Positions 54,148 to 62,902 are shown, counted from the first letter of the stretch. The stretch: DNA of 64,000 nt from Mycolicibacterium aurum (GCF_900637195.1 NZ_LR134356.1:1-64000), one strand, 5' to 3'. The notes: generated from the sequence alone by a model not told the origin. Program-made: numbers and translations.

Positions 54148-54588
54148 CTATGAGGGCGCCGACGCCTGGGCCACCCCCGCAACCATCGCAGCGCGGATCA
54201 CCTCGAGGTCGTGATCGTCGATCCGGAACACCCCGAACCGGAACTTGTACCCCCAGCGGGCCTTGTCCTCGATGAAGTCCAGGTCAGGTAGCAGCGGCCG
54301 GATGGGTGTCTCGACGCAGTCGAGGAAGTCGACGTTGCGTCGCCAGAGCGGAGATTCCGACGAGATGTCTGCCGGGTAGGGCTCGTCGTCGACGATCCGG
54401 CCGATGGCGGTGAACGCCTGCAGGGCAGGACCGTCGGGGTACACGGTCCGGGGGGAGTAGAAGACGATCCAGTCGCCGCGCTCCATCTTGCGCAGCATGT
54501 GCGGTTTACCGTGGTTGGCCTGAGTGAAACGGCCGCGAACACCGCGTTCGACGTGATCGCGGCTGACTGTGTTGATCCAGTTCGTCAT
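54148..54588 (-). CDS. EVE domain protein (UPF0310)
   Basis: A 146-residue protein, MTNWINTVSRDHVERGVRGR from ATG 54588. The core FTQANHGKPHMLRKMERGDWIVFYSPRT and FTAIGRIVDDEPYPADIS... is the EVE/PUA-like fold that reads modified bases in DNA or RNA. A consensus DnaA box lies in the intergenic region upstream. Its exact ligand is unknown. Confidence 0.88.
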   Translation of the reverse strand: MTNWINTVSRDHVERGVRGRFTQANHGKPHMLRKMERGDWIVFYSPRTVYPDGPALQAFTAIGRIVDDEPYPADISSESPLWRRNVDFLDCVETPIRPLLPDLDFIEDKARWGYKFRFGVFRIDDHDLEVIRAAMVAGVAQASAPS

Positions 54589-54641
54589 GCCTGAAACGCT
54601 AGGCCGCCTCTCCGACAATCCACAGGGCCCGGCGCCGCACC

Positions 54642-54650
54642 TGTGGATAA
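54642..54650 (-). promoter_or_regulatory. Consensus DnaA box between EVE and DivIVA-like genes
   Basis: TGTGGATAA on the plus strand, reverse complement TTATCCACA, is a perfect DnaA box in the 83-base divergent intergenic region. A weaker CAATCCACA lies nearby in the opposite orientation at 54616-54624. Possible DnaA-controlled promoter of either gene. Confidence 0.45.
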
Positions 54651-54671
54651 CCCGGGCGTTAGTCTGGCGCG

Positions 54672-54947
54672 ATGAGCGACGGTGCCCTCACAGGCGACTA
54701 CCTGCGGAACGTGACGTTCGAGAAGCCGCCCTGGGGCAAGCGTGGTTACAACGAGAAGGCCGTCGCCGACTTCGTGGCTCTGTGTGCCCGCCGGCTCGAC
54801 GGGCGCGGTCACCTGACCGCCGAGGACGTGCGCAACGTGCGCTTCAACAAACCGCCGTTCGGCAAGCGCGGCTTCGACGAGAACCAGGTCGACGACCTGC
54901 TCGCCGAAATCGCCTCGGCCATAGACCATCTCGATGCCCGGTCCTGA
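54672..54947 (+). CDS. Short DivIVA-domain protein with an internal repeat
   Basis: A 91-residue protein with two copies of the same motif: LRNVTFEKPPWGKRGYNEKAVADFV (residues 11-35) and VRNVRFNKPPFGKRGFDENQVDDLL (residues 53-77). This is the DivIVA-type N-terminal repeat without the long coiled coil of Wag31. A partner in cell-pole or septum organisation is possible. Its last codons overlap the carboxylase start by 14 bases. Confidence 0.83.
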   Translation: MSDGALTGDYLRNVTFEKPPWGKRGYNEKAVADFVALCARRLDGRGHLTAEDVRNVRFNKPPFGKRGFDENQVDDLLAEIASAIDHLDARS

Positions 54948-56520
54948 CTCGCCCCGGGATGACCTGGCCGAGGTCCTGCGGCGGCGCGCGCTCACCGAGG
55001 ACCAGGCGCGCCCCGACGCCGTCGACCGCAGGCACGCCGGCGGCGGCCGCACCGCACGGGAGAATGTGGACGACCTCGTCGATCCCGGTTCGTTCGTCGA
55101 GTACGGACGATTCGCGGTCGCCCCGCAGCGCATGCGCCGCGACATCGAGGACCTGATCGCACGCACCCCGGCCGACGGTCTGGTGGCAGGCACCGCGCGG
55201 ATCAACGGCCGGCTCTTCGGCGCCGAGCGCAGTGCCTGTGCGGTGCTGTCGTATGACTACACGGTGATGGCCGGCACGCAGGGCGCGCTGGGACACCGCA
55301 AGAAGGATCGGCTCTTCGAGCTGATCGAACGGATGCAGTTGCCCACCGTGTTCTTCGCCGAGGGCGGCGGTGGACGGCCGGGCGACACCGACTACCCCGT
55401 CGTCTCCGCCCTCGACACCCGGGCATTCGCGCTGTGGGCCAAGCTTTCCGGCGTGGTGCCCCGCATCGCGGTGGTCAACGGCCGGTGCTTCGCCGGCAAC
55501 GCGGTGATCGCCGGCGCGTCCGATCTCATCGTCGCCACCCGCAACGCCTCACTCGGTATGGGTGGCCCGGCGATGATCGCCGGCGGGGGCCTCGGCGACG
55601 TAGCACCCGACGCCGTCGGGCCGATGTCGACGCAGGAACCGAACGGCAACGTCGACGTCGTCGTCGCCGACGAAGCCGAGGCCGTCGCGGTCACGCGGCA
55701 ACTGCTCGGGTACTTCCAGGGGCCTGTCACCGAGTGGACAGCGCCGGACCAGACGACCCTGCGTACCGCGGTGCCCGAACGTGCGCGCCGCGCCTACGAC
55801 GTCGCCCCCGTCATCGAGACACTCGCCGACGCGGGGTCGGTGACCATGCTCCGGCCGCGCTTCGCCCGCGAGATGGTGACGGCACTGGCACGCATCGAGG
55901 GCCGGGCTGTCGGCGTGATCGCCAACGACACGCGGTTCACCGCGGGCGCCATCACGGCGGCGGCCGCCGACAAGGCCGCCCGGTTCCTGCAACTGTGCGA
56001 TGCGTTCGGGTTGCCCGTCGTCTCCCTCATCGACTGCCCGGGATACATGGTGGGCCCCGCCGCCGAGGCGGAGTCGCTGGTGCGCAGGGCATCGCGAATG
56101 CTGGTGGCCGGGGCGGCACTTCGAGTGCCGATGATCGCCGTGATCCTGCGCCGGGGCTACGGACTGGGTGCGCAGGCGATGGCCGGCGGCAGCCTGCACG
56201 AGCCGATCCTCACGGTGGCATGGCCGGGCGCACACCTCGGGCCGATGGGCTTGGAGGGTGCGGTGCGGTTGGGGATGCGAAAGGAGCTCGACGCGATCGC
56301 CGACGACGCAGAGCGTGAGGAGCGCGTTCGGGTGGCGACGGCCGCGGCGCAGGAGAACGCCAAGGCGCTCAACGCGGCGATGCTCTTCGAGATCGACGAC
56401 GTCATCGACCCGGCGGAGACGCGGACGGTGATCGCGGCGACGTTGGCGGCGTCAGATACAGACACGAAAAAACCGGCTCCCGGTGGGAGCCGGTCCTCGA
56501 GGTTTGTCGATACCTGGTAA
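54934..56520 (+). CDS. Biotin-dependent acyl-CoA carboxylase, carboxyltransferase subunit
   Basis: A 528-residue two-domain carboxyltransferase. The N-half has FAEGGGGRPGDTDYPVVSALDT, RCFAGNAVIAGASDLIVATRNASLGMGGPAMIAGGGLG; the C-half has GVIANDTRFTAGAITAAAADKAARFLQLCDAFGLPVVSLIDCPGYMVGP and RRGYGLGAQAMAGGS. The substrate acyl-CoA is unknown. The last 20 codons include a minus-strand terminator hairpin (56467-56494), so the C-terminal tail is unlikely to be structured. Confidence 0.9.
   Translation: MPGPDSPRDDLAEVLRRRALTEDQARPDAVDRRHAGGGRTARENVDDLVDPGSFVEYGRFAVAPQRMRRDIEDLIARTPADGLVAGTARINGRLFGAERSACAVLSYDYTVMAGTQGALGHRKKDRLFELIERMQLPTVFFAEGGGGRPGDTDYPVVSALDTRAFALWAKLSGVVPRIAVVNGRCFAGNAVIAGASDLIVATRNASLGMGGPAMIAGGGLGDVAPDAVGPMSTQEPNGNVDVVVADEAEAVAVTRQLLGYFQGPVTEWTAPDQTTLRTAVPERARRAYDVAPVIETLADAGSVTMLRPRFAREMVTALARIEGRAVGVIANDTRFTAGAITAAAADKAARFLQLCDAFGLPVVSLIDCPGYMVGPAAEAESLVRRASRMLVAGAALRVPMIAVILRRGYGLGAQAMAGGSLHEPILTVAWPGAHLGPMGLEGAVRLGMRKELDAIADDAEREERVRVATAAAQENAKALNAAMLFEIDDVIDPAETRTVIAATLAASDTDTKKPAPGGSRSSRFVDTW
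56467..56494 (-). terminator. Rho-independent terminator on the minus strand, inside the carboxylase 3' end
   Basis: A 10-base-pair stem, ACCGGCTCCC (56472-56481) and GGGAGCCGGT (56485-56494), with loop GGT. Read on the minus strand it is followed by six T residues (plus-strand A-run 56467-56472). It can terminate transcription coming from whiB about 195 bases upstream on that strand. Confidence 0.75.
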
Positions 56521-56648
56521 GTCGGGGACGGTGCCGGCTGCGCCTCTCGGCAAGTGGTCGCTCGCGGCGACTATGGGGTGGGGCCCGGGGCATGCTCGGC
56601 ACCGTCGAAGTCTGTAACCACTAGAGACTCCGGACTATTCCGGTGCGC

Positions 56649-56679
56649 GTCCGCCGCCGACCCCCCAGCGGCGGCGGAC
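56649..56679 (-). terminator. Hairpin just after whiB, possible terminator
   Basis: Arms GTCCGCCGCC (56649-56658) and GGCGGCGGAC (56670-56679) form a perfect 10-base-pair stem with an 11-base loop, ten bases after the whiB stop. No T-tract follows; a second hairpin with T residues is found at 56467-56494. Confidence 0.5.
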
Positions 56680-56688
56680 GGCCCGGCG

Positions 56689-56982
56689 TCAGGCGGTCTC
56701 GGCGTAGTACACGCGCCGCTCGCCGACGGGGTAGCCGTTCTGCTCGGCCAGCGACTTGAGCTGACGCAGGGCGAAGGTGCGCCCGCGGCCGGCCTCAGGG
56801 ACGTAGATGCCGGCCCACAGCCCCTCGGCGCGCGGCGACTCGTACGCCTCGCGTGCGCACAGCCAGCGTCGTGGGCAGGACCGGCAGATGGCCTTGGCCT
56901 CATCGTCGGCGGTGGTGGTCCAGCGCTCAGGGTCCCGGGTGCACTCGCCGACCGGCGTCTCATCCCACGACTTTGCGTTCAT
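56689..56982 (-). CDS. WhiB family iron-sulfur transcriptional regulator
   Basis: A 97-residue protein from ATG 56982 with the four cluster ligands in GECTRDPERW and ICRSCPRRWLC (C-x2-C-x5-C), and the WhiB turn GLWAGIYVPEAGRGR followed by a basic C-terminus. It would bind 4Fe-4S and act with the primary sigma factor. The sequence is not assigned here to a particular WhiB number. It is divergent from an HTH gene, with a 335-base intergenic region. Confidence 0.9.
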   Translation of the reverse strand: MNAKSWDETPVGECTRDPERWTTTADDEAKAICRSCPRRWLCAREAYESPRAEGLWAGIYVPEAGRGRTFALRQLKSLAEQNGYPVGERRVYYAETA

Positions 56983-57317
56983 CCGTGTGCTCCTTTGGTC
57001 TGCTGGCGGCGCGACGGCCGCGATAGAGCACAAGGTAACCAACAAACCGTAGCGATGCAACAGTAACCGCTGCAGTCTGGATAGACGCTGGACGCAGACT
57101 GAGCGCGAAGAGGTGCCCAAATACCATTGAACAGCGATAACGCACTGAAGGGGCGCTCCGCAAAATTCTTGAAGATTCTGTCGCGTTGTTACGGTATAGA
57201 CCAGACAGATGCTGTAGTTTGGTGTGTGGCGCTGCCCGAAGTGGACGCCGGAACACTGACTACATAGCTCGGTACGATGAGCGCGCCGTGACCAGACAGC
57301 ATGAGGAACCCGGGTAG
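56983..57317. other. Divergent intergenic region, whiB to HTH gene
   Basis: The 335-base gap holds no credible gene. It is AT-richer than its surroundings. It contains GGTATAGACCA at 57192-57202, which repeats the core of the PhnF operator but lacks its outer arms and may be a -10 (TATAGA) element. A possible -10 TACGAT lies at 57273-57278 just before a GTG-initiated 9-codon frame ending in TAG immediately before the HTH gene ATG. Confidence 0.5.
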
Positions 57318-58055
57318 ATGACGAACGCGGAGCCGGTCGACGAGCCGGCCGATGCGCCAGATCCCGGCATGGCCAGAGCGGGCGCCGCCGCGGCGGCACG
57401 GCGCCGCGAACTCGACATCAGCCAGCGAAGCCTGGCGGCCGACGGGATCATCAACGCCGGGGCGCTCATCGCCTTCGAGAAGGGCCGGAGTTGGCCCCGG
57501 GAGCGCACCCGAGCCCGTCTCGAAGAGATCCTGCAGTGGCCGCCGGGAACTATCGCCCGGCTGCGCAAAGGCGAGCCGATACGACCCAGCGCCCCTCCGC
57601 CCGAAGCGCCGACGGCGGCTGGTGGCGACGAGGTGTCACTGATCGCGCAGGCGATCGTCACCGCGGTGGGTGCCTTCGACTCCTCCGTGGCCTCGCTCCC
57701 ATCCGACACCGAGGCCACGTTCATCCCGCGAGTGACGGCGATCCTCGCCGACCTGCGTCAGCTTGAGGCGGTCGCATCCCGGGCGGCTCGCATCAGGGTG
57801 ACGCCCACCCTGATCAAGGCGCTCAGCGCCGTCCGCAGTCTCTACGACGACCTGATGATGCGGGCTGCGCGCGCCCCGCAGGCCACCCTTGGGCACCGGC
57901 TCTATGCAGCGCGCCGCAGCGCAAATCTCACCGCCCTCGAAACTGCCCAAGCCGCAGGGGTTTCCGAGCAGGTCATCCAGGCGGCCGAGGCCGGCGAGCC
58001 GCTCTCACCCGACGAGGCCGAGGCCATCGACACGCTGGTCGGTCAGATCGCCTGA
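57318..58055 (+). CDS. Helix-turn-helix regulator, two-motif type
   Basis: A 245-residue protein with an N-terminal XRE-like motif (AAAARRRELDISQRSLAADGIINAGALIAFEKGRSWP, about residues 24-60) and a second, C-terminal one (LGHRLYAARRSANLTALETAQAAGVSEQVIQAAEAGEPLSPDEAEAID, about residues 192-240). A 130-residue helical linker lies between. This resembles regulators found next to mycobacterial ESX genes. It is not clearly EspR. Confidence 0.72.
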   Translation: MTNAEPVDEPADAPDPGMARAGAAAAARRRELDISQRSLAADGIINAGALIAFEKGRSWPRERTRARLEEILQWPPGTIARLRKGEPIRPSAPPPEAPTAAGGDEVSLIAQAIVTAVGAFDSSVASLPSDTEATFIPRVTAILADLRQLEAVASRAARIRVTPTLIKALSAVRSLYDDLMMRAARAPQATLGHRLYAARRSANLTALETAQAAGVSEQVIQAAEAGEPLSPDEAEAIDTLVGQIA

Positions 58056-58068
58056 CTGCGGGCGGTAC

Positions 58069-59304
58069 TCAGCGCCGTTCGCGCGCGCGCTCGTCGCGGT
58101 TGGGGAAGAACTGGGCCAGCGCGGCGCACACCTCGATGAACTTGCGGCGGGCGCCCGGCGACATCTGAGCTGTCCCGTCGATCACGCCGCCGGGACGCAG
58201 GTGCCCGTCGAACGGAACCTCGATGACGAGCTGGCCCTGCCCCGAGAACTGTTGGGCCAGAATGCTTCTCGTGCGCTTATCGGCGTGCCCGTCGGAGTCG
58301 TTGAGAACGACCACAGTCCGTTGGAGCAGGGTGGTCAACCCCCTGGCGGCCAGCCAGTCCAGAGTTTGACCGGCAGCGGCGGCGCCGTCGACCCACGGCG
58401 ATGACACGACCACGAGGGCGTCCAGATCGCGCAGTGCCTCGTGGGTGACGGGGGAGTCCATCGTGGAACTGCAGTCGATGACCGAGATGGTGAAGTGCCG
58501 GTCGAGTCGCGCGGTCGCCTCTCTGTAGATGGCAGGATCGAGCACCCGGCGACGGGCCGGAGTCGCTTCGCCGGCCAGGACGAACAACCCCGCCGCGTTG
58601 CTGCCCACGCGATTGCGGATGTCGGCGAACGTCTCCAGGTGCTGATCGGCGGCGAGTTCCCAGAACGAACCCTGGGCCCTCGGGTCGACCCGGCTGCCGA
58701 GCTTGCCGAAGGCGGTGTCGGCATCGACGGCGACAACGCGGTCTTCCTGGCGCAACTCGGCGAACACCGAGCCGATGCTGGCCGACACCGTCGTCTTGCC
58801 GACGCCGCCCTTGCCCATCACACCGACCTTGAAATGGCCGCGCAGCGGGACGCGGATCTTGGCCTCGAGGTCGGCGAGGCGCCGTTCTTCGGGCGTGGGG
58901 CCGAGATTGACCAGACCGAACGTCGCCTTGTACAGCGCCAGCCGCCAGCCCCGGCCGGGAATGACCTTGCGGGGCGGGATCAGCGCATCCTGGCGGATGC
59001 GCTCGGTGTAGGTCGTGGGCTGCTGTCCCTGCCAGGGTGGCTGACCGGGAGCCGGCGCCGGGTGGCCCGGCGGGTTCCACGGCGGTGGCGGCGGATGCCC
59101 CCGGCCGTCGGCGGGCCGCGGGTAGGGAGGCGGCTGACGGAACATGCCATCGGGCCGTGCCGGATCGGGTGCAGAGCCGGGCGGACCGGGCCTCGACGGC
59201 TCCGGCGACACCGCCGCAGCCCGCTCCGTTGCCGGCTCGAGGTCGGAAGCCGCGCCGCCCGGCCATCCCGGGTCTCTCCGCAGCGCCTCGTCGCGGTCGC
59301 TCAC
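58069..59304 (-). CDS. MinD/ParA-like ATPase of the EspI type
   Basis: A 411-residue protein from GTG 59304 (AGAGGAG ribosome site in front). The first 110 residues are Pro-rich and disordered, as in EspI-like ESX accessory proteins. The ATPase domain has the deviant Walker A GKGGVGKTT (near residue 165), the Asp switch VVAVDADTAFGKLG, and ISVIDCSSTMDSP as Walker B-like. Its position next to the ESX locus argues for a role in secretion control; function is inferred. Confidence 0.85.
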   Translation of the reverse strand: MSDRDEALRRDPGWPGGAASDLEPATERAAAVSPEPSRPGPPGSAPDPARPDGMFRQPPPYPRPADGRGHPPPPPWNPPGHPAPAPGQPPWQGQQPTTYTERIRQDALIPPRKVIPGRGWRLALYKATFGLVNLGPTPEERRLADLEAKIRVPLRGHFKVGVMGKGGVGKTTVSASIGSVFAELRQEDRVVAVDADTAFGKLGSRVDPRAQGSFWELAADQHLETFADIRNRVGSNAAGLFVLAGEATPARRRVLDPAIYREATARLDRHFTISVIDCSSTMDSPVTHEALRDLDALVVVSSPWVDGAAAAGQTLDWLAARGLTTLLQRTVVVLNDSDGHADKRTRSILAQQFSGQGQLVIEVPFDGHLRPGGVIDGTAQMSPGARRKFIEVCAALAQFFPNRDERARERR

Positions 59305-59661
59305 CACACGTCTCCTCTGTTGCACCGGTGTCGTCGGTTGGCCGCACTGTGGCAGGCCGCCTCCGCCAGGCTAGCGGTAGCACGACCCCAGCAAACTCTG
59401 TGAGCACCTCACTGGTCGTTGTTGCAGGCCCCGTGCACGCCCGCTACCAGGGTGTCCGCCGGCCGCCCGCGGTGAGGGGGCACGGCAGATCCACGGCGCC
59501 GATATTGGTTTGCCATAGTCGAGAGTGGTCACATAGAGACGTTGATTACGGTAGCTGCGGGACGCGAGGCGCTGCCGGGGATGTGAACGAGGTGCGGGGG
59601 AATTGGTGTCATGGTCGGGGTATCGGCGCTGGTACGCTGCCGTCAGGAAGGGGTGAACAGC
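59305..59661. other. Intergenic region before the ESX-1-type operon
   Basis: The 357-base gap has no supported gene other than a 40-codon frame at its end. A possible promoter is TTGCCA at 59510-59515 followed after 16 bases by CATAGA at 59532-59537, but both boxes are imperfect. Nothing else is visible. Confidence 0.35.
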
Positions 59662-59784
59662 ATGGCCCGGTTGGGTAGGTGTCAAGGGCTTGGCAAAGTT
59701 ACCGCCGGTCTGACCCGTGCAGGCGCGGCCGTGCTCGTCAAGACCCCCGCAGTGATCGGCACGGCCGGCGGGCGGCGCAGCTGA
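59662..59784 (+). CDS. 40-residue protein at the head of the ESX operon
   Basis: A short frame: MARLGRCQGLGKVTAGLTRA then GAAVLVKTPAVIGTAGGRRS. AGGAAGGGG at 59645-59653 is a strong ribosome site about eight bases before the ATG. Its stop TGA overlaps the espG ATG (TGATG), so it should be translationally coupled. It is Gly/Ala-rich with basic ends and one amphipathic stretch. It does not match EspE or EspF, which lie here in other mycobacteria. Could be a coupling leader peptide. Confidence 0.55.
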   Translation: MARLGRCQGLGKVTAGLTRAGAAVLVKTPAVIGTAGGRRS

Positions 59785-60638
59785 TGGCCAGCCCTTTTCT
59801 CAACGACCGCGAACCCACCCACTACGACGACGTCGTCGGTGCGGAGGTGACCATCGACGGCATGCTGGTCATCGCCGACCTGCTGCACCTCGTCGACTTC
59901 CCGCTGTCGCTGGCGATCCGGCCGAACATTCCCTACGAGGACCAACGCAAGATCGTCTGGGACCAGGTGACGCGCGACCTCACCGCGCAGGGCATCCTCA
60001 CCGCCTTCGGCGACCCGCACCCCGAGGTTGCCGCGATGGTCGACACGCTGAGCAGGCCCGACCGCACCCTCGACTGTCGCTGGTGGCGCCGCGACATCGG
60101 TGGCAAAATGGTCCGCTTCGTGGTGTGCCGCAAGGGGGAGCGTCATGTCGTCGCCGCGCGTGATGAAGACATGCTGGTGCTGCAACGGGTGGCGCCGCAG
60201 ATCGGCCTCGCGGCCATGGTGAACGTCGTCATCGGTAGCGCCGACCCCGCCAACGTGGAGCCGCTCACCGGCATCGCGTCCAAGCTGGCCGAAACGCGAA
60301 CCGCCGAGCAACTCAGTGCCTACGGCCAGCCGCCGTCGTCGGCCAAGATCTACGCCGAGGCCACCGCGAACCCGGACAGCTGGGTGGAGATCACCGCCGC
60401 CGAGCGCCATCCGGGCGGTACCCAGTCCCAGGCCGGGGTCGGTGCCGGCGTCCTCGATTCCAGCCACGGCAGGATCGTGTCCATTCCGCGGCGGGTGAGC
60501 GGGGAGTTGTACGGCAGTTTCCTTCCCGGCACCCAGGAGAACCTTCAGCGCGCACTGGACGGGTTGATGGAATTCCTCCCGTCCAAGGCCTGGTTCGAGC
60601 AGCGGGACGCGGTCGACAACAACTCCTACGCGGATTGA
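59784..60638 (+). CDS. espG1: ESX secretion chaperone EspG
   Basis: EspG proteins bind the tips of PE/PPE pairs before export. The 284-residue product has the usual length and the family segments VEVTIDGMLVIADLLHLVDFPLSLAIRPNI, the VFV... central strands and the C-terminal RIVSIPRRVSGELYGSFLPGTQENL. ATG 59784 is placed by its coupling to the small frame before it; upstream frame is open but not supported. Order espG-espH-eccA-eccB is ESX-1-like. Confidence 0.88.
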   Translation: MASPFLNDREPTHYDDVVGAEVTIDGMLVIADLLHLVDFPLSLAIRPNIPYEDQRKIVWDQVTRDLTAQGILTAFGDPHPEVAAMVDTLSRPDRTLDCRWWRRDIGGKMVRFVVCRKGERHVVAARDEDMLVLQRVAPQIGLAAMVNVVIGSADPANVEPLTGIASKLAETRTAEQLSAYGQPPSSAKIYAEATANPDSWVEITAAERHPGGTQSQAGVGAGVLDSSHGRIVSIPRRVSGELYGSFLPGTQENLQRALDGLMEFLPSKAWFEQRDAVDNNSYAD

Positions 60639-60656
60639 GAAAGGCGAAAACGTAAG

Positions 60657-61178
60657 GTGGCCAACCCTCCCCACGGCCCTCATGACGATGAGGACCACGA
60701 CGACCTCGCGGCGCTGGACTACAGCGCTGCGGGTGACGCCGAGGGCGAGACAGACCTCGGAACGCTCCTCGGCAACTACGGGGCCGCCGACGATCCCGTG
60801 CGCCCCGATCCGCTGGGAACGTCCCTCGACGGCGAAGACGACCACGCGATGCCGATGTTCACCGTGACCAATCCGCCGGGCACCGTGACCGTGACGACCT
60901 ACATGGACGGTCGGGTGCGCGATGTGGATCTGTCGCCTGGGGCAGCGGCGCTCACCGAGGCCGTGCTCGCCGACGAGATCGTCGTCATCGCCGGGCTGGC
61001 CACCCAGGACGCCAGGTCGGCTCAGTACACCTTCATGTTGGAAGGCATGCGGGAACACGGTCACGACACTGTGGCGACCCGAGATTTTCTGCGTCGTGAT
61101 CTCGACCTGCCCACCCCGGAACAGGCTCAGGCGGCGCGCGCCGAGCTGTTCACAACCCGCTACGCAGGTGAGGAATGA
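60657..61178 (+). CDS. espH: ESX-1 associated protein EspH
   Basis: A 173-residue acidic protein starting at GTG 60657. It has an N-terminal Asp/Glu-rich half (DDEDHDDLAALDYSAA) and a YbaB/EspB-like C-terminal half (PMFTVTNPPGTVTVTTYMDGRVRDVDLSPGAAALTEAVLADEIVVIAGLATQDARSAQYTFMLEGM). This closely follows M. tuberculosis EspH. EspH is specific to ESX-1 loci, so it types the locus. It overlaps eccA by four bases. Confidence 0.9.
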   Translation: MANPPHGPHDDEDHDDLAALDYSAAGDAEGETDLGTLLGNYGAADDPVRPDPLGTSLDGEDDHAMPMFTVTNPPGTVTVTTYMDGRVRDVDLSPGAAALTEAVLADEIVVIAGLATQDARSAQYTFMLEGMREHGHDTVATRDFLRRDLDLPTPEQAQAARAELFTTRYAGEE

Positions 61179-62902
61179 CAGAACATCTGGCAGGCGTCTT
61201 CGGGACCGCGGTGGGCATGCTGCCCACGTCGCCCGCGCGGTCACTGGAGCTGTTCACCGAGATCACCACGCTCGACGAAACCGCGTGCGACGCCTGGGTC
61301 GGACGGATCCGGTGCGGCGACACCGACCGGGTGACGATGTTCCGTGCGTGGTACTCGCGGAACAACTTCGGCCAGCTGGCGGGCACCGCCGAGATCTCGA
61401 TGAACAGCCTCGGTGCGCGGGTGCCGATCGGTGGGATGTTCGGCGACATCACGTACCCGGTGAATTCGCCGCTCGCCATCACCTTGGGTTTCGCCGTCAG
61501 CGAGGCGGCTGTCGGCAACTACGCCGATGCGATGGAGGCCCTCGACGATGTCCCGGCCGCCGGTGGCGAGTATCTGGTGGCCTGGGTCAAGGCGGTCATC
61601 TACGCGGCAGCTCAGCGCTGGACCGACGTGATCGACCAGGTGCGCACCGCGGGCACGGCGTGGCCGGACAAGTTCCTGGCCGGCGCCGCCCTGGTGGCGC
61701 ACGGTGTGGCGGCCGCGAATCTGGGCCTGTTCACCGAGGCGGAACGCCGCCTGGTGGAAGCCAATTCGGCACCGGCGGGCCAGGCCTGCAACCGCGTCAT
61801 CGCGTGGTACTCGGCCATGGCCTATCGGTCACTCGGCAACGAGGAAGCGGCCGTCCGACTGCTCGAATGGTTGCAGGCGTCCCACCCGAACCCGGATGTC
61901 GCTGCGGCACTCAAGGATCCGGGCTACCGGATGCAGACCACGACGGCGGAGAAAATCGCGTCCCGCCGGGATCCGTGGGACGCCGACAGCGCCGAGGCGG
62001 ACAATTCGGGCCGCGAGACGCTGCTCGCCGAGGCGCAGGCCGAACTCGATCGCCAGATCGGACTGACCAGGGTCAAGGAGCAGATCGAGCGCTACCGGGC
62101 CGCGACCCAGATGGCGAAGGTGCGCGCCGCCCGCGGCATGAAGGTCGCCCAGGCCTCCAAACACATGATCTTCACCGGTCCGCCCGGCACGGGCAAGACG
62201 ACCATTGCGCGTGTGGTCGCCAACATTCTCGCCGGGCTGGGCGTGATCGCGGAACCCAAGCTCATCGAGACGTCCCGTAAAGACTTCGTCGCCGAGTACG
62301 AGGGGCAGTCCGCGGTCAAGACCGCTCGCACCATCGACCGCGCGATGGACGGCGTGCTGTTCATCGACGAGGCGTACACGCTGGTACAGGAACGTGACGG
62401 GCGTGCCGACCCATTCGGCACCGAAGCCCTGGACACACTGCTGGCACGCATGGAGAACGACCGCGACCGGCTGGTCGTCATCATCGCCGGCTACAGCAAC
62501 GACATCGACCGTCTGCTGGAAACCAACGACGGCCTGCGCTCCCGGTTCTCCACCCGCATCGAGTTCGACTCGTACTCTCCGGAGGAGATTGTCGACATCG
62601 CGAGAGTGATTGCTGCCGGCAATGATTCGAGTCTCGCGGATGACGCCGCCAAGCTGGTCCTGGAAGCGGCCACCCTGCTGACCCAGAGCACATCGGGCGG
62701 AAAGCCGGCGCTCGATGTCGCGGGCAACGGCCGGTACGCGCGCCAGCTCGTCGAAGCCGGTGAACAGACCCGGGACATGCGCCTGGCCCGGTCGCTGGAT
62801 TTCGACCAGCTCGACGTCGAACAGCTCAGTGCCATCAGCGGTGAGGACATGGCCGCCGCGATCGCATCAGTGCACGGCCGCATGAACATCAGCGGGTCCT
62901 GA
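61175..62902 (+). CDS. eccA1: Type VII secretion AAA+ ATPase EccA
   Basis: A 575-residue protein. The first 280 residues are TPR-like helices ([21 protein letters not shown]...). The C-terminal AAA+ domain has Walker [18 protein letters not shown] (near residue 333) and Walker [13 protein letters not shown] (near residue 395), with an arginine finger plausible in [14 protein letters not shown]. EccA1 acts in the cytosol on ESX-1 substrates. Its stop overlaps the eccB ATG (TGATG). Confidence 0.95.
   Translation: MTEHLAGVFGTAVGMLPTSPARSLELFTEITTLDETACDAWVGRIRCGDTDRVTMFRAWYSRNNFGQLAGTAEISMNSLGARVPIGGMFGDITYPVNSPLAITLGFAVSEAAVGNYADAMEALDDVPAAGGEYLVAWVKAVIYAAAQRWTDVIDQVRTAGTAWPDKFLAGAALVAHGVAAANLGLFTEAERRLVEANSAPAGQACNRVIAWYSAMAYRSLGNEEAAVRLLEWLQASHPNPDVAAALKDPGYRMQTTTAEKIASRRDPWDADSAEADNSGRETLLAEAQAELDRQIGLTRVKEQIERYRAATQMAKVRAARGMKVAQASKHMIFTGPPGTGKTTIARVVANILAGLGVIAEPKLIETSRKDFVAEYEGQSAVKTARTIDRAMDGVLFIDEAYTLVQERDGRADPFGTEALDTLLARMENDRDRLVVIIAGYSNDIDRLLETNDGLRSRFSTRIEFDSYSPEEIVDIARVIAAGNDSSLADDAAKLVLEAATLLTQSTSGGKPALDVAGNGRYARQLVEAGEQTRDMRLARSLDFDQLDVEQLSAISGEDMAAAIASVHGRMNISGS

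Noticed and set aside
54934..56318. Alternative plus-strand frame of 294 codons within the carboxylase (55434-56318)
   Set aside because: Arg/Gly-rich out-of-frame translation; the in-frame carboxyltransferase is clearly the real gene.
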